Part shown: piece by piece, positions 9,293 through 17,263 of the stretch
Layout of the letters: every line of letters starts with the position of its first letter
How positions within the stretch are numbered: the first letter of the stretch is position 1
Assembly (NCBI RefSeq): GCF_900312815.1
Contig: NZ_OMPE01000009.1
Location: 1,426,001-1,490,000, forward strand
Source of the DNA: Aquimarina sp. AU474
GTDB taxonomy: Bacteria > Bacteroidota > Bacteroidia > Flavobacteriales > Flavobacteriaceae
Direction: 5' to 3'
DNA: 64,000 bases
Translations under genes and position numbers: made by a program
The notes under the pieces: generated by a model
Told to the model about the DNA's origin: nothing
What the model saw: only the letters and a program-made list of their open reading frames with translations
Database searches by the model: none

Positions 9293-11164
9293 ATGGCTAA
9301 TACTATAGTTAATATAAATAATCAATTAAATCAAGCACTGGATATCTATACATTCACTGTACCATCTGGTGCTTCGGCTTCTGATCCATCTACAATGTAT
9401 CCCAATTATACCAAAGTGGGAACTGTAACGGCTAATAATACCAAGGGAACTTATACGCCAGATCCAAAAAACCCTTTAGAAAACCTTGCTTTTGTACAGC
9501 AAACTAATGGTTTACCGGTTTTTCAGGCAGTAACTAATATATTAGGAGATACACAAGTAACTATTCCGACCACCGCAATAACCACTGCACAGGCCGCTTT
9601 TAGTTTTTATAAATCTTATAAAGGAAGTCCATATTCTCCTAATTCATTGCAAATCAATAGTATTATATTAGATAATACAGATATTTCTACTCAAAAAAGT
9701 TTATTAGATCAATGGTTTAAGACTAATAAATTTCCATTTGATTATGGATTATTTTCCTCAGTTTCATATTGGGCAGAAAACGATGCAAGAGCATGGGCTG
9801 CAACTTATTATTGTTACAGCCCTCAGAATCCAAAACCAGAGATTCCTTTAGTATTACCTAAAAATCAAACGGGACAACTAGTTTTGGGAACCGATGGTAC
9901 AGCTACGTATACTCCAGTTACTGGTACTGATAGTGCCGGAAATCCAATTTTGGGAACTGCAGTAACACTTACATATTCTAAAAGTGTAGCTGCTTCTAAA
10001 AATGCAACCGATACTTCAGGTGTAAATCTAACGGCTATTCCTCAAGATATGGTGCTACATGATGGTGCATCCGGAACCTATGAACTGTTCTTTACAGGAA
10101 AAATTAATGGAGATGACGTAATCATTCAACCTTATCCCGTTCCTAAATTAGCGTGGTGGATGGGAGTATACGATTTGGCTTCTTTGGCTTTTACTGCGAT
10201 TAATGTAATTATGATCGTACATACCGTTATCGAACTTGCCAAAAGTCTGCCTGATTTATTTAGTGCATTAAAAACAGGAGGTGAAGCTATTGTAAACTCT
10301 ACAAAAAGTGCGGTAAGCAGTGTATCCAAATGGATTAATGAAAAATTTACTGATGCCGCAGAGCCTAATGGTGACTTAGTAAATACCGATATCGACACTG
10401 ATGTTGATACCGACGTTGATACTGATGTTGATACCGATGTTGATACCGATGTTGATACTGATGTAGACATTGATGTAGACATTGATGTGGATATTGATGC
10501 TTTTGTAGTGGTAGATATTGATGTAGATATTGATGTGGATATCGATACGGATGTGGATAATGTAGTGGATAATGTTGTAGATAGCGTAATTGATGTAGAT
10601 ACTGACATTGATACCGATGTTGATGTGGATAGCAATACTCTTGGAAATCTTTTAAAAAATATAGGAAAATCTCTTTGGGAAAATAAAGGAACCATAATGA
10701 AGGCGGTTCTTAAAAATGCAGCCGTGATGGGAGGTATGATGGGAGCTCAAAAACTTCTTCAATTATGGTATAAAAAAGCAGGACAAAGTTATGCTGGTAT
10801 GATTCCCGCAGAAGCTGCACCTTTAGGTCTATTAACTGATTATATGTTGAACTCTGCGAACTCAATTTCGGATCGTTGGAACACTTTTGCAGATTATGCA
10901 CAGCAAGGAGCTAGTACTGATGAACAAAACTTAGTAGTCGCAGGACTTATTTCGTCTAAAAACGATACCGAAGATGCAGCATTGGCAGCATGGAGATGGA
11001 GCAAATCTGATGAAGAAGCATGTGTAAATGCAATGGTCACGGCGGCCGCTACAGATAAATATAAAGGGTACAATACTTTGGCTACTTATAAATATAGTGG
11101 AAAAGATTTGCCATTAAAAGTTGGAGCTGGTGTGGCTCTTAAATTCTTAGTTAAAATTAGTTAA
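9293..11164 (+). CDS. Large paralogous protein C with Asp-Val repeat tail
   Basis: This 623-residue protein is more distantly related to the two upstream proteins but has the same architecture: an N-terminal beta-rich domain (1-280) with AAFSFYKSYKGSPYSPNSLQ and KFPFDYGLFSSVSYW in place of their FYQTI and FPFVW blocks, ELFFTGKINGDDVII before the membrane, and a hydrophobic stretch (~285-315, MGVYDLASLAFTAINVIMIV). A tetrapeptide-type repeat of D-[TI]-D-V occupies ~365-447. A second hydrophobic helix (~468-492, Met/Gly/Ala-rich) and a ~130-residue Ala-rich end follow. It is 2 bp from the methyltransferase-like gene, so translation is probably coupled. Function unknown. Confidence 0.85.
   Translation: MANTIVNINNQLNQALDIYTFTVPSGASASDPSTMYPNYTKVGTVTANNTKGTYTPDPKNPLENLAFVQQTNGLPVFQAVTNILGDTQVTIPTTAITTAQAAFSFYKSYKGSPYSPNSLQINSIILDNTDISTQKSLLDQWFKTNKFPFDYGLFSSVSYWAENDARAWAATYYCYSPQNPKPEIPLVLPKNQTGQLVLGTDGTATYTPVTGTDSAGNPILGTAVTLTYSKSVAASKNATDTSGVNLTAIPQDMVLHDGASGTYELFFTGKINGDDVIIQPYPVPKLAWWMGVYDLASLAFTAINVIMIVHTVIELAKSLPDLFSALKTGGEAIVNSTKSAVSSVSKWINEKFTDAAEPNGDLVNTDIDTDVDTDVDTDVDTDVDTDVDTDVDIDVDIDVDIDAFVVVDIDVDIDVDIDTDVDNVVDNVVDSVIDVDTDIDTDVDVDSNTLGNLLKNIGKSLWENKGTIMKAVLKNAAVMGGMMGAQKLLQLWYKKAGQSYAGMIPAEAAPLGLLTDYMLNSANSISDRWNTFADYAQQGASTDEQNLVVAGLISSKNDTEDAALAAWRWSKSDEEACVNAMVTAAATDKYKGYNTLATYKYSGKDLPLKVGAGVALKFLVKIS
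10385..10630 (+). repeat. Coding tandem repeat (D-[T/I]-D-V)
   Basis: About 246 bp of degenerate 6/12-bp units (GATGTTGATACC and variants) encode some 20 copies of Asp-Thr/Ile-Asp-Val. Third-position variation (GAT/GAC, GTT/GTA/GTG, ACC/ACT) with a constant protein pattern indicates selection on the amino acids. The result is an extremely acidic, alternating charged/beta-branched segment; calcium binding or an extended spacer are possible roles, both inferred. Confidence 0.9.
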
Positions 11165-11166
11165 TT

Positions 11167-13392
11167 ATGTTACAAGAAAACAAACTCAAAATGTATCCTA
11201 AATACGAAGATCACCAGCAGGCATGGGAAGAATTAGCTCAAGGCATAGCTTCTATCAAAGACGACATAAGTGATGTTGAAGATGGGAGTATCTTACCAAA
11301 TTCTAAAAAAGGAGAATTAATTATTATTGGTTCGGGAATCGAAACCATTGGAGTATCACTTGGTGATAAGAAACTTATCGAAGATGCGGATAAGGTTCTT
11401 TTTTGTGTAGCCGATCCGGCAACTATAGTTTGGCTAAAACGATTAAGGCCAGATGCCCTGGATTTATATGTCCTGTATGGAGAAAACAAGGTTCGTTATA
11501 CTACATATATGCAAATGACAGAAGCGCAACTTTATTGGGTTCGCAAAGGTTTAAAAGTAGTGGTAGTTTTTTATGGACATCCAGGAGTATTTGTGCTTTC
11601 AACGCATAGAGCTATAAAGTTGGCACGAAGAGAAGGGTATAAAGCCACAATGAAAGCTGGAGTATGTGCCTTAGATACTTTGTGTGCAGATTTAGGGGTG
11701 GACCCTTGTCATCCAGGATTGCAAACACATGAAGCTACAGATTGCCTTATTCGTCAACGAAATATAGATCCTACACTGCATGTTATTTTGTGGCAAGTAG
11801 GTTTAATAGGTGAGTTGGGATATCGAAGGCAAGGGTATTTAAATGACAATTTTTCTTACTTTATTAAATGGTTGCAAGGAATTTATGGTGATGAATATGA
11901 AATTACTCACTATATCGGTTCTCGATATCCGACCATAGATCCTTTGATTCAAAAATACAAGTTGAGTGAGCTTCATGACCCTGAAAATCAGACCAAAGTA
12001 ACAGGGCTTTCTACTTTCTACATTGAGCCTAGAGATGTGGTCCCTTCTCATTTACAGACAGTGAAAGATCTTGGAATCCTAAAGGAAGGGCAACGAATCA
12101 TTCCTCCAAAATCACCATTGCGAGAAATAGGTTTATATGGCCCGCGGGAAATGAAAGCTTTTGATGCATATTCTAAATTTAGAATCCCACCTTCTTATAA
12201 ATGGCAAAATGATACAGAAGCGAGTAACTTTTTGATAGAATTACGTTTTGATACTCAATTACAAGATCTTTATCTCAAAAATCCTTTGGAAGCATTAAAC
12301 GACCCTCGTTTTGACGGTTTGTCTGATAGAGAAAGAGCTCTTTTGGCATCAAGAGATTCAGGAGCTATTCAAATAGCTTCCAAAGGGGCTTATGTACGTT
12401 CTATAGAAACGGAAGAAACTCTAACGAATATTTTGACACGTAAATCATCATCAACTTCCCTTCTTAAAACAATTGCAAATTTAAATAAAAACAATGCACG
12501 AGATGAATTCAACCGTTGGTTGGATGAGAATGATTTCACCATAAATTGGGGATCTTTGCACAGCTCTATAGATTTTATTAATCGTAATAATATGTTTCCG
12601 TGGACAGGTGTATATATAGAACCTGAACAAAAATTGGCGGTTACCATTATTGGAAACCAAACCAATAGAAGGAAAAGTATTGTATATGTAAATGACATCC
12701 GTATCAAAAATTTCGCTTTTGATAATGGCGTTATCAAATGGAAAAGTAATGCTCAAGTACCCTTTAATGGTTTTATTAGACCCGATGTGGATCTGCAAGG
12801 CAAGCGTAGAATTATTGGTAAAGTATGGCCTGATGAAGAAACGGTACCTGCTAACAATAACTTCGTAGCTTATGACGTAGATCCCGAAAGAAAAGTTCTC
12901 GCGGCAGAGTCAGCACAGTTTTATGAAGGTAATGACATCCAAGATATTTATGGAAACTATGCAGTGCGCACAAATGGACGTTTTTCGAGGATGATTAATG
13001 AATTTAATCTTTCTGAGTTAGGTTTAGAAATCAATCAACAAAAAGTCGAATCTTATAACTTCGAAAATGGAAAACTGAGTTGGATTGGAGGTAACAAAGC
13101 TTGCTATTCTGGATCAGTAAATCTATTAGTTGATCCTATAATAAAGAGTATAGAGCTTTATGGTAGTTCAACGTCTAGCGAAGAAGCAGGGGAGTTTAAA
13201 TGTTATGGCTCTCTTCAATTCAATGAAAAACCAGAATATAATGGGCCAAAAGTTCCAGAATGGGCAGAAAATTATTTAGCAACTATTGCGTATGATAATA
13301 GTAAAAAGGGGGGATTGCTTTTCTGGCATAAGTGGGAAAAGCAAAATTTTACCAGCATGGTTATGAATAAATATATATCAAACCTTATTTAA
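11167..13392 (+). CDS. Borosin-type peptide backbone N-methyltransferase-like protein with C-terminal extension
   Basis: A 741-residue protein. Residues ~49-290 are a tetrapyrrole-methylase-fold SAM methyltransferase of the OphMA/borosin type: ELIIIGSGIETIG, YMQMTEAQLYWVRKGLKVVV, FYGHPGVFV (135-143) and GLSTFYIEPRD (280-290). The OphMA catalytic residues, recalled as Tyr66, Arg72, Tyr76 and Tyr98, align with Tyr104, Arg110, Tyr114 and Tyr136 at identical spacing. Residues ~350-407 (LNDPRFDGLSDRERALLASR then DSGAIQIASKG) match the helical clasp/leader-binding region that carries LTPQERAALELGD in OphMA. In fungal borosins a short core peptide follows. Here there are ~330 more residues with two similar beta-rich units (~500-555 and ~620-670). 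The substrate could be the C-terminus of this protein, the adjacent 43-residue peptide or the upstream paralogues. Confidence 0.85.
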   Translation: MLQENKLKMYPKYEDHQQAWEELAQGIASIKDDISDVEDGSILPNSKKGELIIIGSGIETIGVSLGDKKLIEDADKVLFCVADPATIVWLKRLRPDALDLYVLYGENKVRYTTYMQMTEAQLYWVRKGLKVVVVFYGHPGVFVLSTHRAIKLARREGYKATMKAGVCALDTLCADLGVDPCHPGLQTHEATDCLIRQRNIDPTLHVILWQVGLIGELGYRRQGYLNDNFSYFIKWLQGIYGDEYEITHYIGSRYPTIDPLIQKYKLSELHDPENQTKVTGLSTFYIEPRDVVPSHLQTVKDLGILKEGQRIIPPKSPLREIGLYGPREMKAFDAYSKFRIPPSYKWQNDTEASNFLIELRFDTQLQDLYLKNPLEALNDPRFDGLSDRERALLASRDSGAIQIASKGAYVRSIETEETLTNILTRKSSSTSLLKTIANLNKNNARDEFNRWLDENDFTINWGSLHSSIDFINRNNMFPWTGVYIEPEQKLAVTIIGNQTNRRKSIVYVNDIRIKNFAFDNGVIKWKSNAQVPFNGFIRPDVDLQGKRRIIGKVWPDEETVPANNNFVAYDVDPERKVLAAESAQFYEGNDIQDIYGNYAVRTNGRFSRMINEFNLSELGLEINQQKVESYNFENGKLSWIGGNKACYSGSVNLLVDPIIKSIELYGSSTSSEEAGEFKCYGSLQFNEKPEYNGPKVPEWAENYLATIAYDNSKKGGLLFWHKWEKQNFTSMVMNKYISNLI

Positions 13393-13403
13393 AACTCAAA
13401 ATT

Positions 13404-13535
13404 ATGAATACAAATCATCCCTTTGATTTATTGCAAAATTTATTCGACATTTTTTGTTTTTACGTAAAAACTGTTTCTGATGATTCTGATATTGGAGAAG
13501 ATATGTTAGCCTCAAAATCGAATATGATATTTTAA
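13404..13535 (+). CDS. Small ORF (43 residues) between methyltransferase-like gene and oxygenase
   Basis: A short frame begins with ATG 11 bp after the methyltransferase-like stop and ends 5 bp before the oxygenase start, filling the gap in the operon. It encodes MNTNHPFDLLQNLFDIFCFY followed by a polar stretch with DDSDIGED. There is no GG motif and no resemblance to known precursors, but the position and the exact fit between two genes suggest translation. It could be a separate RiPP substrate, a small partner protein or a chance frame. Confidence 0.4.
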   Translation: MNTNHPFDLLQNLFDIFCFYVKTVSDDSDIGEDMLASKSNMIF

Positions 13536-13540
13536 AAAAA

Positions 13541-14185
13541 ATGGAAAGAAATTTTATCATTTTAGAATATGATGTTGAGCAATATCCCTTTCAAGAAATG
13601 TTATGCAAACAGGTATTTAAAGTCCCTAGGTTAGAACACTTACATGTAGTTTGGAAGAAGCAAAACAAAAGAGAAGAACTTAATTATAAAGACAATTTAG
13701 TTCTTAGGAAGCTAATGCAAAGACTACCAGATGAATCTCTATTTTATAAGATATATCATAAGTGGATAGCTAATATTTTGGCTCCTCATTATGCTAATAA
13801 AATCAGTTACTCGGCTCATCCCAAAATGCGCGTGCATTTAGCAGGAACAGGAACAGTTAGTGATTTTCATAGAGATGTAGATGTAACTAAACGTCAGGAT
13901 CAAATTAATTGTTATTTACCTTTTACAGATGTGTTTGAAAGTTCAACTTTGTGGTGTCAAAAAAGTTATAATTCTACCGAATACAATCCTATTAACCTTA
14001 AATATGGTCAGGCATTGCTTTGGGATGGAGGTTGGTTAAAACATGGAACCTATGAAAATAGTACGAATAATACACGTGTGAGTTGTGATTTTAGATTTCA
14101 TGCAAAAGTCCCCGAGAAAGTTAAGAGCCCATGGAGGGATGTACTTTCGGGTAGAAAGGTACAATCTGTTACAAAAGATGAATAG
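13541..14185 (+). CDS. Probable 2-oxoglutarate/Fe(II)-dependent oxygenase
   Basis: A 214-residue soluble protein with the pattern of a cupin-fold 2OG-Fe(II) oxygenase. An FHRDVD box gives the H-x-D metal pair, and the distal His and 2OG-binding Arg are supplied by LKHGTYENSTNNTRVSCDFR, with LKYGQALLWDGG just before them. The overall form recalls StrG-like oxygenases. It would hydroxylate or otherwise oxidise a substrate. As the last member of the tight cluster it is a natural candidate tailoring enzyme for whatever the borosin-type enzyme methylates (inference). Confidence 0.72.
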   Translation: MERNFIILEYDVEQYPFQEMLCKQVFKVPRLEHLHVVWKKQNKREELNYKDNLVLRKLMQRLPDESLFYKIYHKWIANILAPHYANKISYSAHPKMRVHLAGTGTVSDFHRDVDVTKRQDQINCYLPFTDVFESSTLWCQKSYNSTEYNPINLKYGQALLWDGGWLKHGTYENSTNNTRVSCDFRFHAKVPEKVKSPWRDVLSGRKVQSVTKDE

Positions 14186-14422
14186 TAGTAAGTAGAAGTG
14201 TCTCTTTTAAAAAAGCACTATATGTTATTGTCATTTTGGGATCGCTACAGATAAATATTCTAATAAACCCATTTGAACTTATGATTTTCTATTGGGGGGT
14301 ATGATGGAAGATATTAAGGGAAAATGGGTTTACTGTTATTCTTATGGCGAAATATGAAATAAGTTAATATAGCCTAGTTGTGAACAACAATTTGATTAAC
14401 GTATTATTAAACAACTAAAAAA

Positions 14423-15232
14423 ATGATTTTAAGAAATGATAAAAAAAATACGACTCCTCTAAAATTATTTAAACCTTTATTTGATAGAGATAGTCTTCAA
14501 ATCTTAGAATGGTCGATTAAAATTACTCGAGATCGTATTGAGCCTAGTTGTAAGCCAACATTTTATGTTTATCATAAGGATGAAGATTTTTCTAATTATT
14601 ACAAACTCAATGCGCTTTTAGCAAAAGTAGCTTACCCAAAAGATATTTTAGATATTCAAGAAAAAGGGATTCCCACTTCCATGTATAATGGTTTGCGTAT
14701 CCCGTTGATGTTTGATGATCATAAATGTTTGTATATTAATGAAGAAGGTGAACATACAATTCGCTCTTTACGCTGGAAAAACAAAGAGTCTTATGATGAG
14801 TTGAGATATATTTTTAAAAATGACTTAGAAATTAATGATTCTAATGGCTATGTACATCAAGAATTAAAAGATTATTATACGAGTATTTCGCAAAAAGACA
14901 GGTCTAATATTTGTTCAGGAATTTGGTTTCAGGAGATGAATGATCGAATTAGTGAATTATATCTTGCATTTCCAGAAAGACCAAAATTGAAATGGATCAT
15001 AAAAGAATTAAAGAGTTATATGTCAAATAAAACATACAAAAATGTATGGGCATATTCTGATTTGAGATGTAAAAACATAGGGTTTGACAGTCACATAGCT
15101 GCTAATCTGGCAATAACTATATATTTTTCAATTCCGGTTGGTGATATGTTTCCTGATAATTATATAGAACTGATGGATACTACACATGATTTTTTTTGCT
15201 ATATAAAAAAAGCAAAAACCTCCTTTATATAG
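14423..15232 (+). CDS. Unknown protein, 269 residues
   Basis: A soluble protein of no family I recognise. It is rich in aromatic and charged residues (FYVYHKDEDFSNYYKLNALL, WFQEMNDRISELYLAFPERP) and has no signal peptide, membrane helix or nucleotide-binding loop. It begins 237 bp after the oxygenase in the same direction, preceded by an AAAAAA-rich leader, so it may have its own promoter. It could be a further cluster enzyme. It converges with the response regulator gene, with 10 bp between the stops. Confidence 0.75.
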   Translation: MILRNDKKNTTPLKLFKPLFDRDSLQILEWSIKITRDRIEPSCKPTFYVYHKDEDFSNYYKLNALLAKVAYPKDILDIQEKGIPTSMYNGLRIPLMFDDHKCLYINEEGEHTIRSLRWKNKESYDELRYIFKNDLEINDSNGYVHQELKDYYTSISQKDRSNICSGIWFQEMNDRISELYLAFPERPKLKWIIKELKSYMSNKTYKNVWAYSDLRCKNIGFDSHIAANLAITIYFSIPVGDMFPDNYIELMDTTHDFFCYIKKAKTSFI

Positions 15233-15242
15233 TCATATGGTC

Positions 15243-15914
15243 TTAAGTTAATATTATTTTATCAAGTTCAATTAGTTTATTTTGAGCAGCAAAAATAATA
15301 AGACCGGCAATATTTTTTGCACCAGTTTTGGATAACAAATTGGATTTATGCGTTTCGACTGTTTTTTTACTTACAAAAAGCTTTTCACCGATTTCTTTGG
15401 CTGTAAGTTGATAGCATAACAGTTTGAGTACATCCAACTCCCTGGGAGTTAATTCGTCAATGGCATCTGTGGGTATAATAGGTGTATTAGAAGCGATTTG
15501 TTTTCGTAATACTTCCATTTGTTCCATATCGAGGTAATGCCCGGCTTGATATACATTTCGAATTACGTTAACAAGGTCTTTTTTATCAATTTCTTTAGGA
15601 ATAAAAGCATTTGCTCCAGATTTAAACATATAACCCAAATAATTAGGTTGATAATGAGAGGAGATAATTATACTTTTTATAGCAGGATATTCTTTAGATA
15701 ACACATCAATTACATCTTTGCCCGTACCATTTTTCATTCGTAAATCAGAAAGTACAATATCAGGGATGTTGTCGGTTTTTAGCGTTTCAAGAAAAGAATT
15801 ACCTCCATAAGATACCGAGATTACTAAAAAACCATCAATGTTATCCAAATAATCCTTTAATAAGTTAGCAACTAACTTGTCATCTTCGACTAAAGCTATT
15901 TTAATTGTATTCAT
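15243..15914 (-). CDS. NarL/FixJ-type response regulator
   Basis: A 223-residue regulator from the chosen ATG. A frame extension of 22 residues upstream overlaps the kinase gene and looks spurious; the product starts MNTIKIALVEDDK, a classic receiver N-terminus. The receiver contains the acidic pair DD, phospho-acceptor Asp57 (DIVLSDLRM), Ser85 and Lys107 (FIPKEI). The C-terminal LuxR-type helix-turn-helix has LTPRELDVLKLLCYQLTAKE and VSKKTVETHKSNLLSKTGAK. The start overlaps the kinase stop by 14 bp, so the two form a co-translated two-component pair. Targets are unknown; the adjacent methyltransferase cluster is one possibility. Confidence 0.93.
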   Translation of the reverse strand: MNTIKIALVEDDKLVANLLKDYLDNIDGFLVISVSYGGNSFLETLKTDNIPDIVLSDLRMKNGTGKDVIDVLSKEYPAIKSIIISSHYQPNYLGYMFKSGANAFIPKEIDKKDLVNVIRNVYQAGHYLDMEQMEVLRKQIASNTPIIPTDAIDELTPRELDVLKLLCYQLTAKEIGEKLFVSKKTVETHKSNLLSKTGAKNIAGLIIFAAQNKLIELDKIILT

Positions 15915-16650
15915 TTTGCTTGTATAGAAGTGTGAATTTTGTCCCTTGGGGTATATTGGGTGCAAATTTAAATTGTGCATTAAGCTGTTTAGTTCTTAAT
16001 GAGATGTTCTTCATTCCTAGTCCTTTATTTTTATGACTTGGCAATCCAATACCATTGTCTTTTACAGATAAAAAAACAAATCGATTAGATACCCTTAATT
16101 TAATGAAAATTTGAGAGGCATTGGCATGTTTATCAATATTTGTGATGACCTCTTGAAATATTCTATAAATATTAATTTTAGTTTTTTCAGGGATTATAAT
16201 TTTAGAATTTTCAGATACATAAAAATCAATTATAAATAAACTATTCATCGGGGAAAGGATAGTTTGAAACAAATCTCCAAGCAAACTCTCTTGTAAAAGA
16301 GGAGGTGTAAGATCGTGTGATATTCTTCTTGCTGTACCAATACTATTTTTTATAGGATCACTTAACGATTCATCATCATTCATAAGTTGAATGCGTCTTA
16401 ATTGACCTATTAATTCGTCATGAATATCTGCGGCAATTCGTGTTCGTTCTTTTTCCTGTATTTCTATACTATTGTTTAACAGTTTTTCATTGTGTCGTAT
16501 CTGTAAAGTTGCTTTTTGTTGTTCTTCCTTTTTAATACGATTTACATATTTTTTTGTTAATACTATAATAAATAATAATAGCACAGAAAATAAAAGTAAC
16601 GTGCCTGCTATCCACCATATTGGAGTTAAAGGGTTTTTCCAGTCTTCCAT
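15901..16650 (-). CDS. Sensor histidine kinase (HisKA_3, NarL-type)
   Basis: From the chosen ATG the protein has 249 residues (an alternative start at 16689 adds 13). One N-terminal membrane helix (IWWIAGTLLLFSVLLLFIIV) is followed by a coiled coil, an H-box ERTRIAADIHDELIGQL with phospho-His77, and a HATPase_c domain with N-box EVITNIDKHANA and G-box KDNGIGLPSHKNKGLGMKNI. There is no large periplasmic sensing domain, so sensing may be intramembrane or depend on the six-helix protein encoded just upstream, whose 3' end overlaps this start by 25 bp. Confidence 0.92.
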   Translation of the reverse strand: MEDWKNPLTPIWWIAGTLLLFSVLLLFIIVLTKKYVNRIKKEEQQKATLQIRHNEKLLNNSIEIQEKERTRIAADIHDELIGQLRRIQLMNDDESLSDPIKNSIGTARRISHDLTPPLLQESLLGDLFQTILSPMNSLFIIDFYVSENSKIIIPEKTKINIYRIFQEVITNIDKHANASQIFIKLRVSNRFVFLSVKDNGIGLPSHKNKGLGMKNISLRTKQLNAQFKFAPNIPQGTKFTLLYKQNEYN

Positions 16651-17252
16651 ACTAAATTTACTAAGGTGATATAAAATAATAATAAGCAAAAAGCTCTAAA
16701 TAGCCATATCCAACCCACTAGATTAAGATGTTCATTAATAAGGTAATTGGTGGTAAGAGCTATAATGAAATCGATACCAAAATAAAATAGTATGATTAGC
16801 AATGTCGTAATCGTTATATTCGATAGAATTAATTTACCATCAAAAAATCTAAATAAAGTAGCAATCAATAAAATGATGATTGAAAAAATATAAAATAATC
16901 GATCATAGGATTGATATGAACTTATTTCGGTATTAAAAATCAAACTAAGTGTCATAGGTATTAAAAACAGCAGCGATATACAAAAGAAAATCGGTTTTTT
17001 CCATCTGAAAAAATGTATCAAGATATAGTAGCCCAAAAAGAACAAGTGAATATAATAGGATATCGAAAACAGGAAAAGGTTTACTTTCCCATACATCGCT
17101 ATCATTTCTATTGCGAGAATGGAGCCAAGATAAATTATGGAGATAAAAGAATGCTTTTTTAAGATACTATATGTTAATCCAATAAATAGAACCAACACGC
17201 ATAAGCTTGAAAAAGCATCCATTACCTTTTCAATAATAATTATACTATCCAT
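16626..17252 (-). CDS. Integral membrane protein, possible sensor partner
   Basis: A 208-residue protein made almost entirely of hydrophobic helices (about six), with short polar loops and no recognised signature. It lies between an unknown cytosolic protein and the histidine kinase in a four-gene operon, overlapping the kinase start. The arrangement resembles membrane sensor modules that feed minimal NarL-type kinases, but this is inferred from context only. Confidence 0.8.
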   Translation of the reverse strand: MDSIIIIEKVMDAFSSLCVLVLFIGLTYSILKKHSFISIIYLGSILAIEMIAMYGKVNLFLFSISYYIHLFFLGYYILIHFFRWKKPIFFCISLLFLIPMTLSLIFNTEISSYQSYDRLFYIFSIIILLIATLFRFFDGKLILSNITITTLLIILFYFGIDFIIALTTNYLINEHLNLVGWIWLFRAFCLLLFYITLVNLVWKTGKTL

Positions 17253-17263
17253 GCAAGTATGGG

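Noticed and set aside
10385..10630. Possible CRISPR-like array
   Set aside because: Units are contiguous without unique spacers and keep a coding frame, so this is a protein repeat.
10132..10695. 187-codon minus-strand frame rich in Ser-Thr-Val
   Set aside because: It is the antisense reading of the Asp-Val repeat in protein C; low-complexity repeats keep the opposite strand open by chance.
15915..15980. 22-codon N-terminal extension of the response regulator
   Set aside because: It overlaps the end of the kinase gene further than needed, and the receiver domain starts naturally at MNTIKIALVEDD.
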